A stretch of DNA of 64,000 nt from JAADJA01 sp963840975 (GCA_963840975.1 CAWJBC010000021.1:248001-312000), one strand, 5' to 3'. Positions 1 through 10,126 are shown, numbered from the stretch's first letter. Numbers and translations are program-made. The notes: a model not told the origin generated them from the sequence alone.

Positions 1-183
1 AAAAAATATGCCGATCATTTGGTAACGGGTGGTGTGCTTCTCCTAAGTGGTTTTTATGTTACCGATTTAGATATAATCACCAGAGCAGCAATGAAATTTG
101 GCTTGAGTATAAACAGCAAAGTTGAAAAAAATAACTGGATAGCTGCCCGGTTCATAAAATCCCTGCCGGCAGGAAAACTATAA
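1..183 (+). CDS. prmA: Ribosomal protein L11 methyltransferase, 3' end only
   Basis: An open frame enters from the left edge and stops at 181-183, giving the last 60 residues of a protein. PrmA trimethylates ribosomal protein L11 using S-adenosylmethionine in the cytoplasm. What is seen is the C-terminal end of a Rossmann methyltransferase: a hydrophobic strand followed by SGFYVTDLDII, and near the end NNWIAARF. This matches the Bacteroidota PrmA tail as I remember it (SGFY-x-x-D, then NNW-x-A-x-F). The next gene starts only about 8 bases after the stop, so the two are probably co-transcribed. The catalytic part lies outside the window, so the call rests on the tail alone. Confidence 0.8.
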   Translation, partial: KKYADHLVTGGVLLLSGFYVTDLDIITRAAMKFGLSINSKVEKNNWIAARFIKSLPAGKL

Positions 184-191
184 TAGAAAAA

Positions 192-3100
192 TTGAAATAT
201 TTCATCTGCATATTATTTTTCTTTTCATTTTCGGATTTGGATTCCCAGAATTTCAAGGAGTTTTCCAAGGATTCTGAACAGTTTTTCAGTGAACTGAATG
301 ATATGTTTTCCAAAATTAGTGTGAAAGAGCAAAAAGACTTGTGTGAAGAAATGATGGTAAAATTCATTCAATTTTGGAATACGGGGGTTTTTGATAAAGA
401 GGTCAAAGAAACTATTAAAGAAACCTGTAATCGCCTGCTGTCCAGAAGGATGAAAGCCTATCCCGATTTTTACAATTACCTTTCTGTAATGAACGGATTG
501 AAGGAATATTATCATCCTGACAACAGCTATCTTGCTTGGGTCAAATGCCTTGATCTGGTGTTGGATGACAGGCGAAGTTCCAAACCATTGATGTCTTTTT
601 TGGAAACAAGTAATCAATTGCTTTATGAAAGTGTTCTCTACCGTTCAAAAGCAACAGAATGGAAATCGAGTTCAATGGATTTTGTTTTCGCTTTTGATTC
701 AATTCCAAAAGTGCTGTTTGAAAAATTGAACCTGGTTTGTTATTCTAATAATGACAGTGCCGTAATTTACGAAACAAAGGGAGAATTTTATCCGCTGCAA
801 TCCGCCTGGAAAGGGCAAACGGGCAAAGTGAACTGGGTGCGCGCAGGATTTTCAGAAAATGATGTATTTGCTAACCTTAACAAGTATGAAATTAACCTCG
901 CCTTTTCAAAATATACTGCCGATTCGGTGAAATTTTATCATAAAAATTATTGGAGCAGACCTTTGATGGGAACTTTGGAGGAGAAGGTACTGGCAAATGT
1001 TACTACTGAAAATGCGAGCTATCCGCAATTTCGTTCATATCGCATGAACATTGAAATTAAAGAGGTTTTCAAGGATATTGATTTTGCAGGGGGTATCGAA
1101 ATGCATGGCATAAAACTTTTTGGTCTTGGCGATCAAAACCTGGATGCCTACCTGAGTTTTAAAAAAGATAACAAAGAATTCATAAAAATTCATTCCAAGA
1201 ATATTGTAATCTACCCTGACAGGCTTGCTTCGGCAGTGGCATCAGCTACAATTATTTGTGAAGAGGACTCTATCCATCATCCGGGCTTGCAGTTAAACTA
1301 TGTGGATGGTATCAAAGAACTTTCACTAGCCCGCACAGGTGAGGGTACTTCCAAAAGTCCTTTCTATGATTCATACCATAACCTCGATATTTATTCGGAA
1401 GCGATCTACTGGAAAATGGGTGAACCTACTATTGATTTTGAGCGAGTGAAAGGCACCGGATCGGGGAAGGCATCATTTGAATCAAGCAGCTATTTCAGCG
1501 AAGCCCGTTATTTAAAGCTTCAGGGAATTGATTTGATGAACCCGCTTAATGTCATCCAAAGATATACGAACAAATATAATGTCAGAGAGGTTGGGGTTCA
1601 GGCGCTTTCGGAAGAAATCCTGATGCCGCAGGAACAGGTGATAGCAATGCTTGTTAATTTATCCAACAGGGGTTTTGTCATATACGATCGCGACCGGAAA
1701 ACTGCTGTTGTCAAGGAAAAACTTTACGATTACATCAATGCTATGAACCGGAAAGTGGACTACGATGTGCTGCAGTTTAATTCAGAGACTTTCAGAATGC
1801 AAAATGCCTCCCTTGAACTGGATAGTTTCGGACTTAAATTGTTTGGCGTCCCGTTTGTTTTTCTCAGCGACTCGCAGAATGTTTTCATCTATCCTCAAAA
1901 TGAACAGTTAATTGTAAAGAAAGGGATGGACTTTAACTTTTCCGGAAGGGTTCATGCCGGTAAATTTGATTTTTATGCCCGCCAGTGTGAGTTTGATTAC
2001 GACCAGTTTAAAATCGGGATGCCGGTAATTGATTCGATGAGTTTCATTGTTAACAGTTTTGAAACAAATGAATCGGGAGAACATTATCCCGTAAAAGTAA
2101 AAAATGTAGTTTCTGACCTGGGAGGTGACTTATATATTGATGATCCGAATAATAAGTCGGGCTTAAAACCATTTCCAAATTTTCCTATCTTTAACAGTAC
2201 CAAAGACGCGTACGTTTATTATGACAAGCGCTCACTTTTCAATGGAATTTACAACCGTGAAAAATTCTATTTTTATGTTTATCCGTTTACGATTGACAGC
2301 CTCGATAATTTCAAAACGGAATTGCTGCAATTCAATGGTTACCTTGCCTCAGCCGGAATTTTTCCCGATATTGAAGACACCCTTCGGGTACAAAGTGATT
2401 ACTCTTTAGGACTGATTGCCAAAACGCCTCCGGGTGGCTATCCTGTTTATGGCGGAAAAGGAACGTATCTGGCTGACATCACCCTAAATGATAAGGGACT
2501 TAGAGGAAAAGGATCAATAGAGTATCTCACCTCAACATCATGGTCAGACGATTATATTTTCTTTCCCGACTCGTGTAATTCAGTTGTCCGTGAGTTTGTA
2601 ATAGCGGAACAGTTCACTCCTCTCGAATATCCTGCTGTTACCGGTGAGAATGCAAAACTTCATTGGATTCCTTACAAGGATAAAATGATTTTCAGGCAAT
2701 GGGAAGTTCCGTTCAATATGTTCAATCAGCAGTCCTATCTGCTTGGTACACTTGTCCTGACACCAAAGGAATTGAGAGGCGCAGGAACCATGAGTTTCGA
2801 AGATGCTCAGTTGCAATCAAAGATGTATATCTTCGGTCAGCATGAAATTTCGGCTGACTCTGCAGATTTTGACCTCAAATCAACTGACCTGGCGGCTTCA
2901 GCTTTCTCAACAAAGAATTATAAATCACATATTGATTTCGATGAAAGGAAGGGAGAATTTGCTTCCAACGGCGGAGCTTCTTTTGTTGAATTCCCCGTGA
3001 ACCAATATATCTGTTCTATTGATGAATTCGACTGGTTTATGGATTCATATCAAATTGCAATTGGCAGCGCTGAAAAGGAAGCAGAAATGGCCAGATTTGA

Positions 3101-4664
3101 TAACCTGACCATACGCGAACTCATTGATATTCCGCTTGAAGGTTCTGAATTTATTTCCGTTCATCCCGACCAGGATTCCTTGAGTTTTATTTCTACCATT
3201 GCTACCTATAACCTGAAAGAGTTTATCCTCAATGCTGAGGATGTTAAATACATTAGAGTAGCGGATGCTGCTATTTTCCCTACTGATAAAAGGATAGTGA
3301 TTAATCCCGGCGCAAAAATGAACACCATTCCCGATGCAAAAATCCTTACCAATACAGTCACACGATATCATGAAATTTATGATGCTGTAATTGACATAAA
3401 GGGTAAGAAAAAATATACGGGAATTGGTAATTATGATTATGTGGATGAAAATGCAGACAGACAAAAAATATTCCTGCAAAATCTTGGTGTTGACCCATCG
3501 TTTCAGTCGGTTGGAAATGGTTATGTTTCTGATTCCTCCGGCTTTACAATCAGCAAGGATTTTGATTTTGCCGGAAATATTTTGCTCTATGCCAACCGCG
3601 AATTTCTGAATTTTGACGGTGCATTCCGGATAAAACATACGTGCAGTTCAGGCAGAAGAAGCTGGGTGAAATTCAATTCCGACATTAACCCGGCAGATAT
3701 TTATATAAAGGTGGATGAAAATTTGGTGTCAATGGATAGAAAACCACTTTCCTCTGGATTAATGTACTCGGAAGAAGAGAACCGCTTTTATTCCGGTTTT
3801 TTCAACGAAAAAAGGGCTGCCTCGGATCAGGAGATTTTGTCCGCCTCCGGATTCATCAAATTTGACAAGGCTTCTGAAGTTTATGAGGTTGCTGCTTTGA
3901 ACAAATTGAAAGGATTAACATCCAAAGGAAATCAGTTATCGCTCGACAGGAAAAAGTGTGTTTTAACCTCTCAGGGACAATTCTCGCTTGGTGCAGAGTT
4001 GGGTCGTGTAAAAATGGGAGTATTTGGCACTTCCAAATATTATATCATTCCTGACTCAACCAGTTTCGACCTGGTTATAGCACTTGATTTTCCGTTTGAT
4101 GATAAAGCCCTTTCCATGATGGCTGAAAATATTAATGGTAAAAATCTAATGGGTGTTAACCTGGTTCGTCCGGAATACTTAAAGGCTTTAACTGATATTT
4201 TAGGTGATAAAGAAGCTGAAAAAGTGATTTCGGATCTGAGACTCTTCGGAAAATTCAGGAGGTACCCATCCGAGCTGGAGCATACCTTCCTCTTTACGGA
4301 TGTTAAGTTTAAATGGAACTATGCTACCCGCTCCTTTGTATCATACGGACCAATTGGGATTGGATGCATCGGCAAAACCCAGGTCAATAAATTTGTAGAT
4401 GGTTTTATTGAAATTGAAAGAAAACGTACCGGAGATGTAATCAGCATTTATATCGAATTTGAAAATGGTAAAAACTGGTATTTCTTTAATTACAGAAATA
4501 ACCTTATGCAAACGTTTGCAACAAATACGGAATACAATACAATCATCCAGGAGCTTAAGGAAGATAAAAGAACCGTTAAACAAGATAAAGAAGGACAGGA
4601 ATATTCCTTCATTATTTCCAACCTGAGAAAGAAAGCGGATTTTTTGATGAGGGTGAAGAAATAA
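192..4664 (+). CDS. Large exported protein of unknown function, 1490 aa
   Basis: I do not recognise a named family. The frame is open from 135 to 4664 and the first sensible start is a TTG at 192, giving MKYFICILFFFSF and a cleavable signal peptide ending near residue 19. The mature protein is long, polar, rich in aromatic and Asp/Asn residues, with many short predicted beta strands, as in periplasmic or outer-membrane-facing proteins of Bacteroidota. No membrane segment follows the signal and no T9SS sorting domain ends it. Residues about 456-519 differ: they look helical and winged-helix-like (a VQALSEEILMPQEQV helix pair, then a FVIYDRD wing). It follows prmA with an 8-base gap. It is probably a cell-envelope protein; function unknown. 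Confidence 0.8.
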   Translation: MKYFICILFFFSFSDLDSQNFKEFSKDSEQFFSELNDMFSKISVKEQKDLCEEMMVKFIQFWNTGVFDKEVKETIKETCNRLLSRRMKAYPDFYNYLSVMNGLKEYYHPDNSYLAWVKCLDLVLDDRRSSKPLMSFLETSNQLLYESVLYRSKATEWKSSSMDFVFAFDSIPKVLFEKLNLVCYSNNDSAVIYETKGEFYPLQSAWKGQTGKVNWVRAGFSENDVFANLNKYEINLAFSKYTADSVKFYHKNYWSRPLMGTLEEKVLANVTTENASYPQFRSYRMNIEIKEVFKDIDFAGGIEMHGIKLFGLGDQNLDAYLSFKKDNKEFIKIHSKNIVIYPDRLASAVASATIICEEDSIHHPGLQLNYVDGIKELSLARTGEGTSKSPFYDSYHNLDIYSEAIYWKMGEPTIDFERVKGTGSGKASFESSSYFSEARYLKLQGIDLMNPLNVIQRYTNKYNVREVGVQALSEEILMPQEQVIAMLVNLSNRGFVIYDRDRKTAVVKEKLYDYINAMNRKVDYDVLQFNSETFRMQNASLELDSFGLKLFGVPFVFLSDSQNVFIYPQNEQLIVKKGMDFNFSGRVHAGKFDFYARQCEFDYDQFKIGMPVIDSMSFIVNSFETNESGEHYPVKVKNVVSDLGGDLYIDDPNNKSGLKPFPNFPIFNSTKDAYVYYDKRSLFNGIYNREKFYFYVYPFTIDSLDNFKTELLQFNGYLASAGIFPDIEDTLRVQSDYSLGLIAKTPPGGYPVYGGKGTYLADITLNDKGLRGKGSIEYLTSTSWSDDYIFFPDSCNSVVREFVIAEQFTPLEYPAVTGENAKLHWIPYKDKMIFRQWEVPFNMFNQQSYLLGTLVLTPKELRGAGTMSFEDAQLQSKMYIFGQHEISADSADFDLKSTDLAASAFSTKNYKSHIDFDERKGEFASNGGASFVEFPVNQYICSIDEFDWFMDSYQIAIGSAEKEAEMARFDNLTIRELIDIPLEGSEFISVHPDQDSLSFISTIATYNLKEFILNAEDVKYIRVADAAIFPTDKRIVINPGAKMNTIPDAKILTNTVTRYHEIYDAVIDIKGKKKYTGIGNYDYVDENADRQKIFLQNLGVDPSFQSVGNGYVSDSSGFTISKDFDFAGNILLYANREFLNFDGAFRIKHTCSSGRRSWVKFNSDINPADIYIKVDENLVSMDRKPLSSGLMYSEEENRFYSGFFNEKRAASDQEILSASGFIKFDKASEVYEVAALNKLKGLTSKGNQLSLDRKKCVLTSQGQFSLGAELGRVKMGVFGTSKYYIIPDSTSFDLVIALDFPFDDKALSMMAENINGKNLMGVNLVRPEYLKALTDILGDKEAEKVISDLRLFGKFRRYPSELEHTFLFTDVKFKWNYATRSFVSYGPIGIGCIGKTQVNKFVDGFIEIERKRTGDVISIYIEFENGKNWYFFNYRNNLMQTFATNTEYNTIIQELKEDKRTVKQDKEGQEYSFIISNLRKKADFLMRVKK

Positions 4665-4700
4665 CTAAATTTTAATAGGGATAAATTGTCGCATAATGAA

Positions 4701-4780
4701 AAAGAGGAAAATATGGGAAATAAGGTGGATTAGGACTTGCTCGCGTATACCCGCTATTCCCAAATTCCATATACCTCTTA
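4701..4780. repeat. Imperfect inverted repeat upstream of plsY
   Basis: AAGAGG and ATATGG at 4702-4716 pair with CCATAT and CCTCTT at 4768-4779, and a GGGAAATA/TATTCCC pair continues the stem with one bulge. The loop is about 30 bases. It could be the terminator or attenuator region of the upstream gene or a small palindromic repeat. It is not followed by a T tract, so a simple intrinsic terminator is unlikely. Confidence 0.5.
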
Positions 4781-4786
4781 CCTTTG
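4779..4786 (+). promoter_or_regulatory. Candidate Bacteroidota -7 element for plsY
   Basis: TACCTTTG fits the TAnnTTTG -7 consensus of the Bacteroidota primary sigma factor and is followed by CA. It lies about 100 bases before the plsY start. I see no convincing -33 TTTG at the right distance, so this is a motif match only. Confidence 0.4.
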
Positions 4787-4886
4787 CACCCTTTTCAGAA
4801 TGTTCGGTTTTATCTGTTTGTAGTTTAACTTCGTACTGTGAAAAAATGCGAAAAATTATCCTGTTTGCTGAATAATATCCTTTTAA

Positions 4887-5525
4887 ATGGAAATCGCTAA
4901 ATTGATAACCGGAATTGTTATTGCTTATTTGATAGGTTCCATTCCAACTTCTGTGTGGATAGGACGGATATTTTACAACATAGACATAAGAACGATGGGA
5001 AGCGGAAATGCCGGTGCTACCAATACCATAAGAGTACTGGGTTACAAAGCAGGTATACCCGTTTTACTTTTGGATGTGTTCAAAGGCTGGCTGGCTGTTT
5101 TTATTGCTCATTTTTTCTATCAGGATACCGGCGCCTTTCCCGATTTGATAGATTTAAAGATAATGCTTGCAATGGCAGCCGTACTGGGACATGTTTTTCC
5201 GGTTTATGTAGGTTTTAAAGGAGGAAAAGGTATCGCTACCCTTTTAGGCATTGGTATTGCCCTTTATCCATTGTCTGCTTTATTTGCCATCCTGATTTTC
5301 ACTTTGACATTGATTATTTCAGGTTATGTTTCCCTTTCATCCATCACTGCTGCTGTCACTTTTCCTTTTGTCGAAATATTGTTACTCGGACACCATGAGT
5401 TCATGTCATTGGTCTGCCTTGCCATCGCGGTCGCTATTTTTGTTCCGTTAACCCACCGAGAAAATATAAAAAGACTGAGAAGGGGAGAAGAATCAAAATT
5501 TACAATTCGTCGCAAAAAACCCTGA
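4887..5525 (+). CDS. plsY: Glycerol-3-phosphate acyltransferase PlsY
   Basis: PlsY transfers an acyl group from acyl-phosphate to sn-glycerol-3-phosphate, the first step of phospholipid synthesis, at the inner membrane. The 212-residue length is normal. The three conserved loop motifs of the family are visible: GSIPTSVWIG near residue 17, GSGNAGATN near residue 38, and GHVFPVYVGFKGGKG near residue 100. About five hydrophobic spans surround them, and the tail is basic. The gene stands alone, behind a candidate promoter and a roughly 100-base leader. Confidence 0.96.
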   Translation: MEIAKLITGIVIAYLIGSIPTSVWIGRIFYNIDIRTMGSGNAGATNTIRVLGYKAGIPVLLLDVFKGWLAVFIAHFFYQDTGAFPDLIDLKIMLAMAAVLGHVFPVYVGFKGGKGIATLLGIGIALYPLSALFAILIFTLTLIISGYVSLSSITAAVTFPFVEILLLGHHEFMSLVCLAIAVAIFVPLTHRENIKRLRRGEESKFTIRRKKP

Positions 5526-5555
5526 GTTCAGGTTCAATCTATTGAAATAGTATAA

Positions 5556-5579
5556 CTTGTCCGATATCGGATAAACAAG
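5556..5579. promoter_or_regulatory. Perfect 12-base palindrome in the plsY to TPR-gene gap
   Basis: TCCGATATCGGA at 5560-5571 is a perfect palindrome, flanked by CTTGT on the left and ACAAG on the right in an off-centre arrangement. It could be an operator or part of a transcript end. No T run follows. The rest of the 255-base gap shows nothing else clear. Confidence 0.25.
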
Positions 5580-5780
5580 GAAAGTATGCAGCTTTCGTTA
5601 TAAGATGCTGAATTTTAAGCTTGTGAGTTCTATATTCATCATCCGGCTAATTCAGTTACTTTTCCTTCTAATCAAAACACTTCTTCCAAACAGTTGAAAT
5701 CCACTCTTTTGTGTCTTTTGGTATGAACCTTGAATTGCGCAATTGGAAAATATTAGATGCGATAAAAATCAACCTGTACA

Positions 5781-8700
5781 ATGAAGACGGAAAATAAAAA
5801 TCGGAAAATGAAAGCAAGGCAGTTAGCTGTTTTGATGTTCATTATTCTCTTTTCGGCATTCCGGGCGGTAGGTCAACAAGAAGGGCAAAATGAAAATGAT
5901 GTGATCAATAATGCCCAGGTGCTTTTCGATAAAAAAGATTTCCAGGCTGCTTTGCCGCTGTATGCGCAGCTTGTCAGTGTTCATCCCGATAATCCGCAGT
6001 TTAATTACAAGTTTGGGGTTTGTACATTGTTTGGCGACAGGAAGGATAAGAAAAAGCCGATAAAATATTTAACCAACGCAGCGCAAACCATCAATGACAG
6101 CAAAGATCTGCTTTATTACCTGGGTTTAGCCTATCATCAAAATCAGGATTGGTCGAATGCAATGAAATATTATAATTTATATCTTGCTAAACTAACACCG
6201 AATGCTCCTGATCGTGCAGTAGTATTGGAAAAAGTAAATGCCTGCCTCAACGGTTTAAATCTTGCCAATAAAAACCTGATTGCAGAGATCATTTCCACAT
6301 CAAAATTTCAGAAGGATAATTTTCACAGGGCTTATGCAGCGCAGGATTTCAACGGATCACTGATGATTAAACCCGATGTCTTTGTAACGGATAAAGAGAG
6401 AAAATCTGGAACTACCAGTTACGTTTACCTGGTTCAGCCCAGTAGCGTATTATATTTTTCGGGCTATACAAATTCGGAGAACAGCAGTAAGGAAATATTC
6501 AAGGTCGAAATGGATGATAATGGCGATTGGGGGATTCCTGAGAAGCTGAATGAATCCATTAATACCCCATTTGATGAAGATTACCCTGTATTGGTTGACA
6601 ACGGGAATACACTCTATTTCTGTTCAAAGGGGCACAACTCGTTGGGCGGATATGATATTTTCAGGGCAATACTTGATCCACAAACAAATACTTTTCTAAA
6701 CCCTGAAAATTTGGGACCGGGAATTAATTCTCCTTTTGACGACATCGTTTTTATTCCTACCAAAGATAAATCTTATGCCTACTTCTCATCCGATCGCGAC
6801 AATCTCAATGGTTCGATCAATGTATACAAGGTTCAACTGATTGATAATGCTTTCAATGAAGAGTTCGTTGCAACGAATTACTCTGTAAAATCGGGTCAGC
6901 AAATTGAATCCAAAGAAAGTCTGGGAAATAATAACGGAAACATTGCAACGAATGAAAAAGAGCAGGTAGCTGTTGAACAAAATACTGTAAAAGAGCCATT
7001 TTCTGATCCATCAAAAAAGGCTAACACAATGGTAAACGACAAAGCCAGGTGTATGGCACTTGCCGATAGCGCTTTTGCAATTATTGCCAACGTGAAAAAT
7101 CTGGTTCGTGATATAACCAATAAAAGAGACAGGGCAAACGCAATTTCACAGCGCAAATCCGATGAAGCCAGGACGCTCGAAACGAGGCTTAACGAAAGTA
7201 TTATTTTGCTTTCATCTGCCGCCAGCGAAGAAGAATTCTTACAGGAGCTTGCAAAATCGGTAAAAATTAAGGAAGATATTTATCAACTCCAGCAGAGGTC
7301 AGACTATTCAAATAAAATTGCCTGGAACCTGGGGAATCAACTCAAACTGAAAAATCAGGAAATAAATGATCTGAAAGCATTGGCAGGTAAAATCCAATCA
7401 ACTGCCGTAAGCAGCACCTATGAGGAGACTTTCCTGCTTTTCAACAAATACAAAAACATCGTTAAAGCTGCTGATACCATCACCGATTATTCCGAGTCAT
7501 TAATGGCAATCACCAACGACAAGACTTCATGGAAAGTACCGGCAAGTGAACTGTTGTTTGCCGAAAATCTGAAAAAAGCTTACAAAGACCAAACCTTACT
7601 CGCAGAGGTTGGAATCAAAAAACCTGAGTTCGATCAAAATGTTCCAATAGAAATTGTTGATAAAAGGACCCATGTTCAGGAGAATACTGTAGCCAAGGTT
7701 GAACAGGAAAAAATATTTGAACCGTTACCGCTTGTTCAACAGGTTGGCTTTACAGGAAATAATATTGCATCGTTCAACCCAGGCAAAGAAATCCTTGATA
7801 TCAGTTTCACGAACGATAACAAAACCGAAGCATTTGCTTTGGTTCAGCCCATTTATATTTCGGGTTTAAAACCAAAATTTGATTTGGCTAACAATGTCCT
7901 TGAAATAAGCAATGAAATGGACAAGGTTAATGCTTTCAAATTAGTAGAGCCGGTCAAGATGAATCTTGCAGCCTTAAGCAACTCATACTCATCCGAAAAT
8001 CTTGAAATTAATTTTGCTACCGACAATAAAATGGAAGCCCTTCCATTGGTTGAACCTGTTGTTGCATCCGGATTAAAACCAAAATACGAATTGGCAAACA
8101 ATGATCTTGAAATAAGCGATGAAATTGACAAGGTAGTTGTATTCAAATTGGTAGAACCTGTCAAATTGAATCTTGCGACTAGTAATAAACTATTATCGGC
8201 TGAAAAGCTTGAAATCAATTTAGCATCCGACAATAAAATAGAAGCCCTTGCCTTGGTTCAACCTGTTAATGTATCCTTTTCAAAACCAAAATATGAATTG
8301 GCGAACAATGATCTTGAAATAAGCAATGAAATTGACAACATGGTTGCAATCAATTTGGTAGAACCTGTTAAAATGGATATTGCAACTCAAAACAAAATAC
8401 TGCCTGCTGAAAAACTTGAAATTGACATACCTGTTGAAAAGAAGGCACCCTTTACTTCCTATGCTATCGTTCAGCAGGTTAATCCTGTTCATTTTAATTC
8501 ACCGATTCATTATGAAGATAACCTGGAGATTAATGTTGAGAATGATGTAATTACACCATTCAGATTGGTTGAACCTGTTGTTTTTGCTTCGCTGGATACA
8601 AGAGAAATTTACAACGAAAAAATTGAAATCCAAAATATAAAGGAAGACCAACAGTTTCTTGTCGCTTCAAAAAATGTTGAGCCTGTTATGTTTAAAGCCA

Positions 8701-9839
8701 GTTCCAGGATTTTGGCGAATCTCAACGAAAATCTTTTTGTAGATTTTATGATAGATCAGATCGTCTCTGAAAAAGTTGTAGATCAGGCTAAGTACTCTAC
8801 AGTTGCTTCGATACAACCTAAGGAATCGGATATTGAAATAAGTTTAGATACGGACAATCCGGTTACCTATGCCCTTGTTCAACAGGTAAAACTCAGGGAT
8901 GTTATTTCAGGAGTCAATCCTGTTAGTGAGAATCTGGAGATAAATTATGATATTGACCAATCCGGCACAAAAACCTATGAGCTTGCAAAGTCAGTTAATT
9001 ATCAACAGGCTTCTTCCTCAACGACAGAGGATTTGTCCATTGAAATCATTCCAGCAGAAAACCATAAGATTATTGCTTATGCTTCAATTGAACCGATACT
9101 TTATAGAACCCAATCCGGATATTCATTACCAGGCACAAAGGAAGACTTAGAAATAAGTATGATCATTGATGTTGAACCTTTTGGAACATTCCCCGGAGAA
9201 GTAGCTGTGAAACTTCCATCTAAATCTACTTCCGGCGCTTCAAAAGATATGGCACTCAATAATGGTTCAGCAAAGCCGGAAGAAAATTCTGCTGCTGAAA
9301 ACATTTATTATTTCAGAGAAGCTGTAATGCAACCCAAAGGCATCGAAAGTTCCAATTCCGACAGGGAATTATTGTCAAGGGCGCTTACCAACCCCGGTGA
9401 TCTGACTTATGAAGAACTATTATATACTGCCAGCCTTACAGATGTTCCGGAAGAAAAGTTAGCGATTTATAATGTTGCTTTTGTTCACATTGACAGGGAT
9501 TGGAGAGCTTTCAACAATGCAGCAGTTTCTGCCATCCAATCAAGCGACCTGAGTACAGCAAATCTATATATTTACCAGGCATCACTTCTCTCGAATGACA
9601 ACGGACACATCAAAAACAACATGGGAATACTTGCCTGTTATGAAAATAAATTGGATAAAGCGCAGGGATTTTTTGTAGCAGCAAGCAAATTAGGTTATGA
9701 TGCTCAATACAACCTTCATTTGGTTGAAAGCCTTAATAAACCTGACAGCCCGGGAAATATGAATGCTAACGCGCTAAAAGGCGGTAAAGATGAGAATGTT
9801 ATGGTTGATATCATTGACTATAAAGGCTCGGAAAAATAG
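5781..9839 (+). CDS. Exported TPR/PD40 protein with a long tandem-repeat region, 1352 aa
   Basis: A signal peptide (hydrophobic LAVLMFIILFSAF, cleaved near GQQ) is followed by TPR-like helices at about residues 40-160. PD40-like beta-propeller strands follow at about 215-350 (LYFSGYTN, LYFCSKGHNSLGGYDIF, AYFSSDRDN), then a helical, Lys/Asp-rich stretch at about 415-620. From about 640 to 1140 there are many copies of a short unit of the form LEIxxxxDxxxxxALVEPV; within them 207 bases repeat three times (from about 7869, 8076 and 8283). The C-terminus returns to TPR-like helices (about 1195-1320). The architecture recalls the TPR-PD40 proteins found with T9SS and gliding genes, but it lacks a visible OmpA domain. 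The second ATG at 5808 is an equally good start. It ends at a strong terminator. Function unknown. Confidence 0.85.
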   Translation: MKTENKNRKMKARQLAVLMFIILFSAFRAVGQQEGQNENDVINNAQVLFDKKDFQAALPLYAQLVSVHPDNPQFNYKFGVCTLFGDRKDKKKPIKYLTNAAQTINDSKDLLYYLGLAYHQNQDWSNAMKYYNLYLAKLTPNAPDRAVVLEKVNACLNGLNLANKNLIAEIISTSKFQKDNFHRAYAAQDFNGSLMIKPDVFVTDKERKSGTTSYVYLVQPSSVLYFSGYTNSENSSKEIFKVEMDDNGDWGIPEKLNESINTPFDEDYPVLVDNGNTLYFCSKGHNSLGGYDIFRAILDPQTNTFLNPENLGPGINSPFDDIVFIPTKDKSYAYFSSDRDNLNGSINVYKVQLIDNAFNEEFVATNYSVKSGQQIESKESLGNNNGNIATNEKEQVAVEQNTVKEPFSDPSKKANTMVNDKARCMALADSAFAIIANVKNLVRDITNKRDRANAISQRKSDEARTLETRLNESIILLSSAASEEEFLQELAKSVKIKEDIYQLQQRSDYSNKIAWNLGNQLKLKNQEINDLKALAGKIQSTAVSSTYEETFLLFNKYKNIVKAADTITDYSESLMAITNDKTSWKVPASELLFAENLKKAYKDQTLLAEVGIKKPEFDQNVPIEIVDKRTHVQENTVAKVEQEKIFEPLPLVQQVGFTGNNIASFNPGKEILDISFTNDNKTEAFALVQPIYISGLKPKFDLANNVLEISNEMDKVNAFKLVEPVKMNLAALSNSYSSENLEINFATDNKMEALPLVEPVVASGLKPKYELANNDLEISDEIDKVVVFKLVEPVKLNLATSNKLLSAEKLEINLASDNKIEALALVQPVNVSFSKPKYELANNDLEISNEIDNMVAINLVEPVKMDIATQNKILPAEKLEIDIPVEKKAPFTSYAIVQQVNPVHFNSPIHYEDNLEINVENDVITPFRLVEPVVFASLDTREIYNEKIEIQNIKEDQQFLVASKNVEPVMFKASSRILANLNENLFVDFMIDQIVSEKVVDQAKYSTVASIQPKESDIEISLDTDNPVTYALVQQVKLRDVISGVNPVSENLEINYDIDQSGTKTYELAKSVNYQQASSSTTEDLSIEIIPAENHKIIAYASIEPILYRTQSGYSLPGTKEDLEISMIIDVEPFGTFPGEVAVKLPSKSTSGASKDMALNNGSAKPEENSAAENIYYFREAVMQPKGIESSNSDRELLSRALTNPGDLTYEELLYTASLTDVPEEKLAIYNVAFVHIDRDWRAFNNAAVSAIQSSDLSTANLYIYQASLLSNDNGHIKNNMGILACYENKLDKAQGFFVAASKLGYDAQYNLHLVESLNKPDSPGNMNANALKGGKDENVMVDIIDYKGSEK
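7869..8490 (+). repeat. Three 207-base tandem repeats inside the TPR/PD40 gene
   Basis: The segments starting near 7869, 8076 and 8283 share a 69-codon unit. Each begins with KPK(Y/F)(E/D)LANN, continues LEIS(N/D)E(I/M)D, reaches LVEPVK and then the next LEI half-unit. The DNA is closely similar as well as the protein, so the copies look recent. More diverged half-units continue on both sides. Confidence 0.85.
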
Positions 9840-9859
9840 TGAATACTTTATTTTGACAG

Positions 9860-9896
9860 GGCTGCCTGAAGTTGAAAGGCAGCCTTTTCTTTTTTT
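9860..9896 (+). terminator. Intrinsic terminator after the TPR/PD40 gene
   Basis: GGCTGCCT at 9860-9867 pairs perfectly with AGGCAGCC at 9877-9884 across a 9-base loop, and a T-rich run follows at once to 9896. It sits 20 bases after the stop codon. Confidence 0.9.
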
Positions 9897-10126
9897 GGTG
9901 AACCGAAATTCAACAGTTTGAATAAAAAATTCAACTCTTCAAAACAAAATCACTTTCCATCAAGAATAAATTTGTGGCGATGTTTCCTCTCATATCAATT
10001 GATTTATCAAGAAATTCCTGTGTTGGAAAAATGTGGAGAAAACTATTTTTTGAATCAGGCTGTATGAATTAAAAAATTAATAATTTTACGAGAAATTTAA
10101 ACTACAGAATTAAAGAAAAAAGTGAT

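Noticed and set aside
3045..3638. A 197-codon antisense frame in the 1490-residue gene
   Set aside because: It lies wholly inside a well-formed long gene on the other strand and has no recognisable domain.
9840..10126. Replication origin next to dnaN
   Set aside because: No dnaA, no cluster of TTATCCACA-type boxes and no AT-rich unwinding repeats are visible; dnaN is often away from the origin in Bacteroidota.
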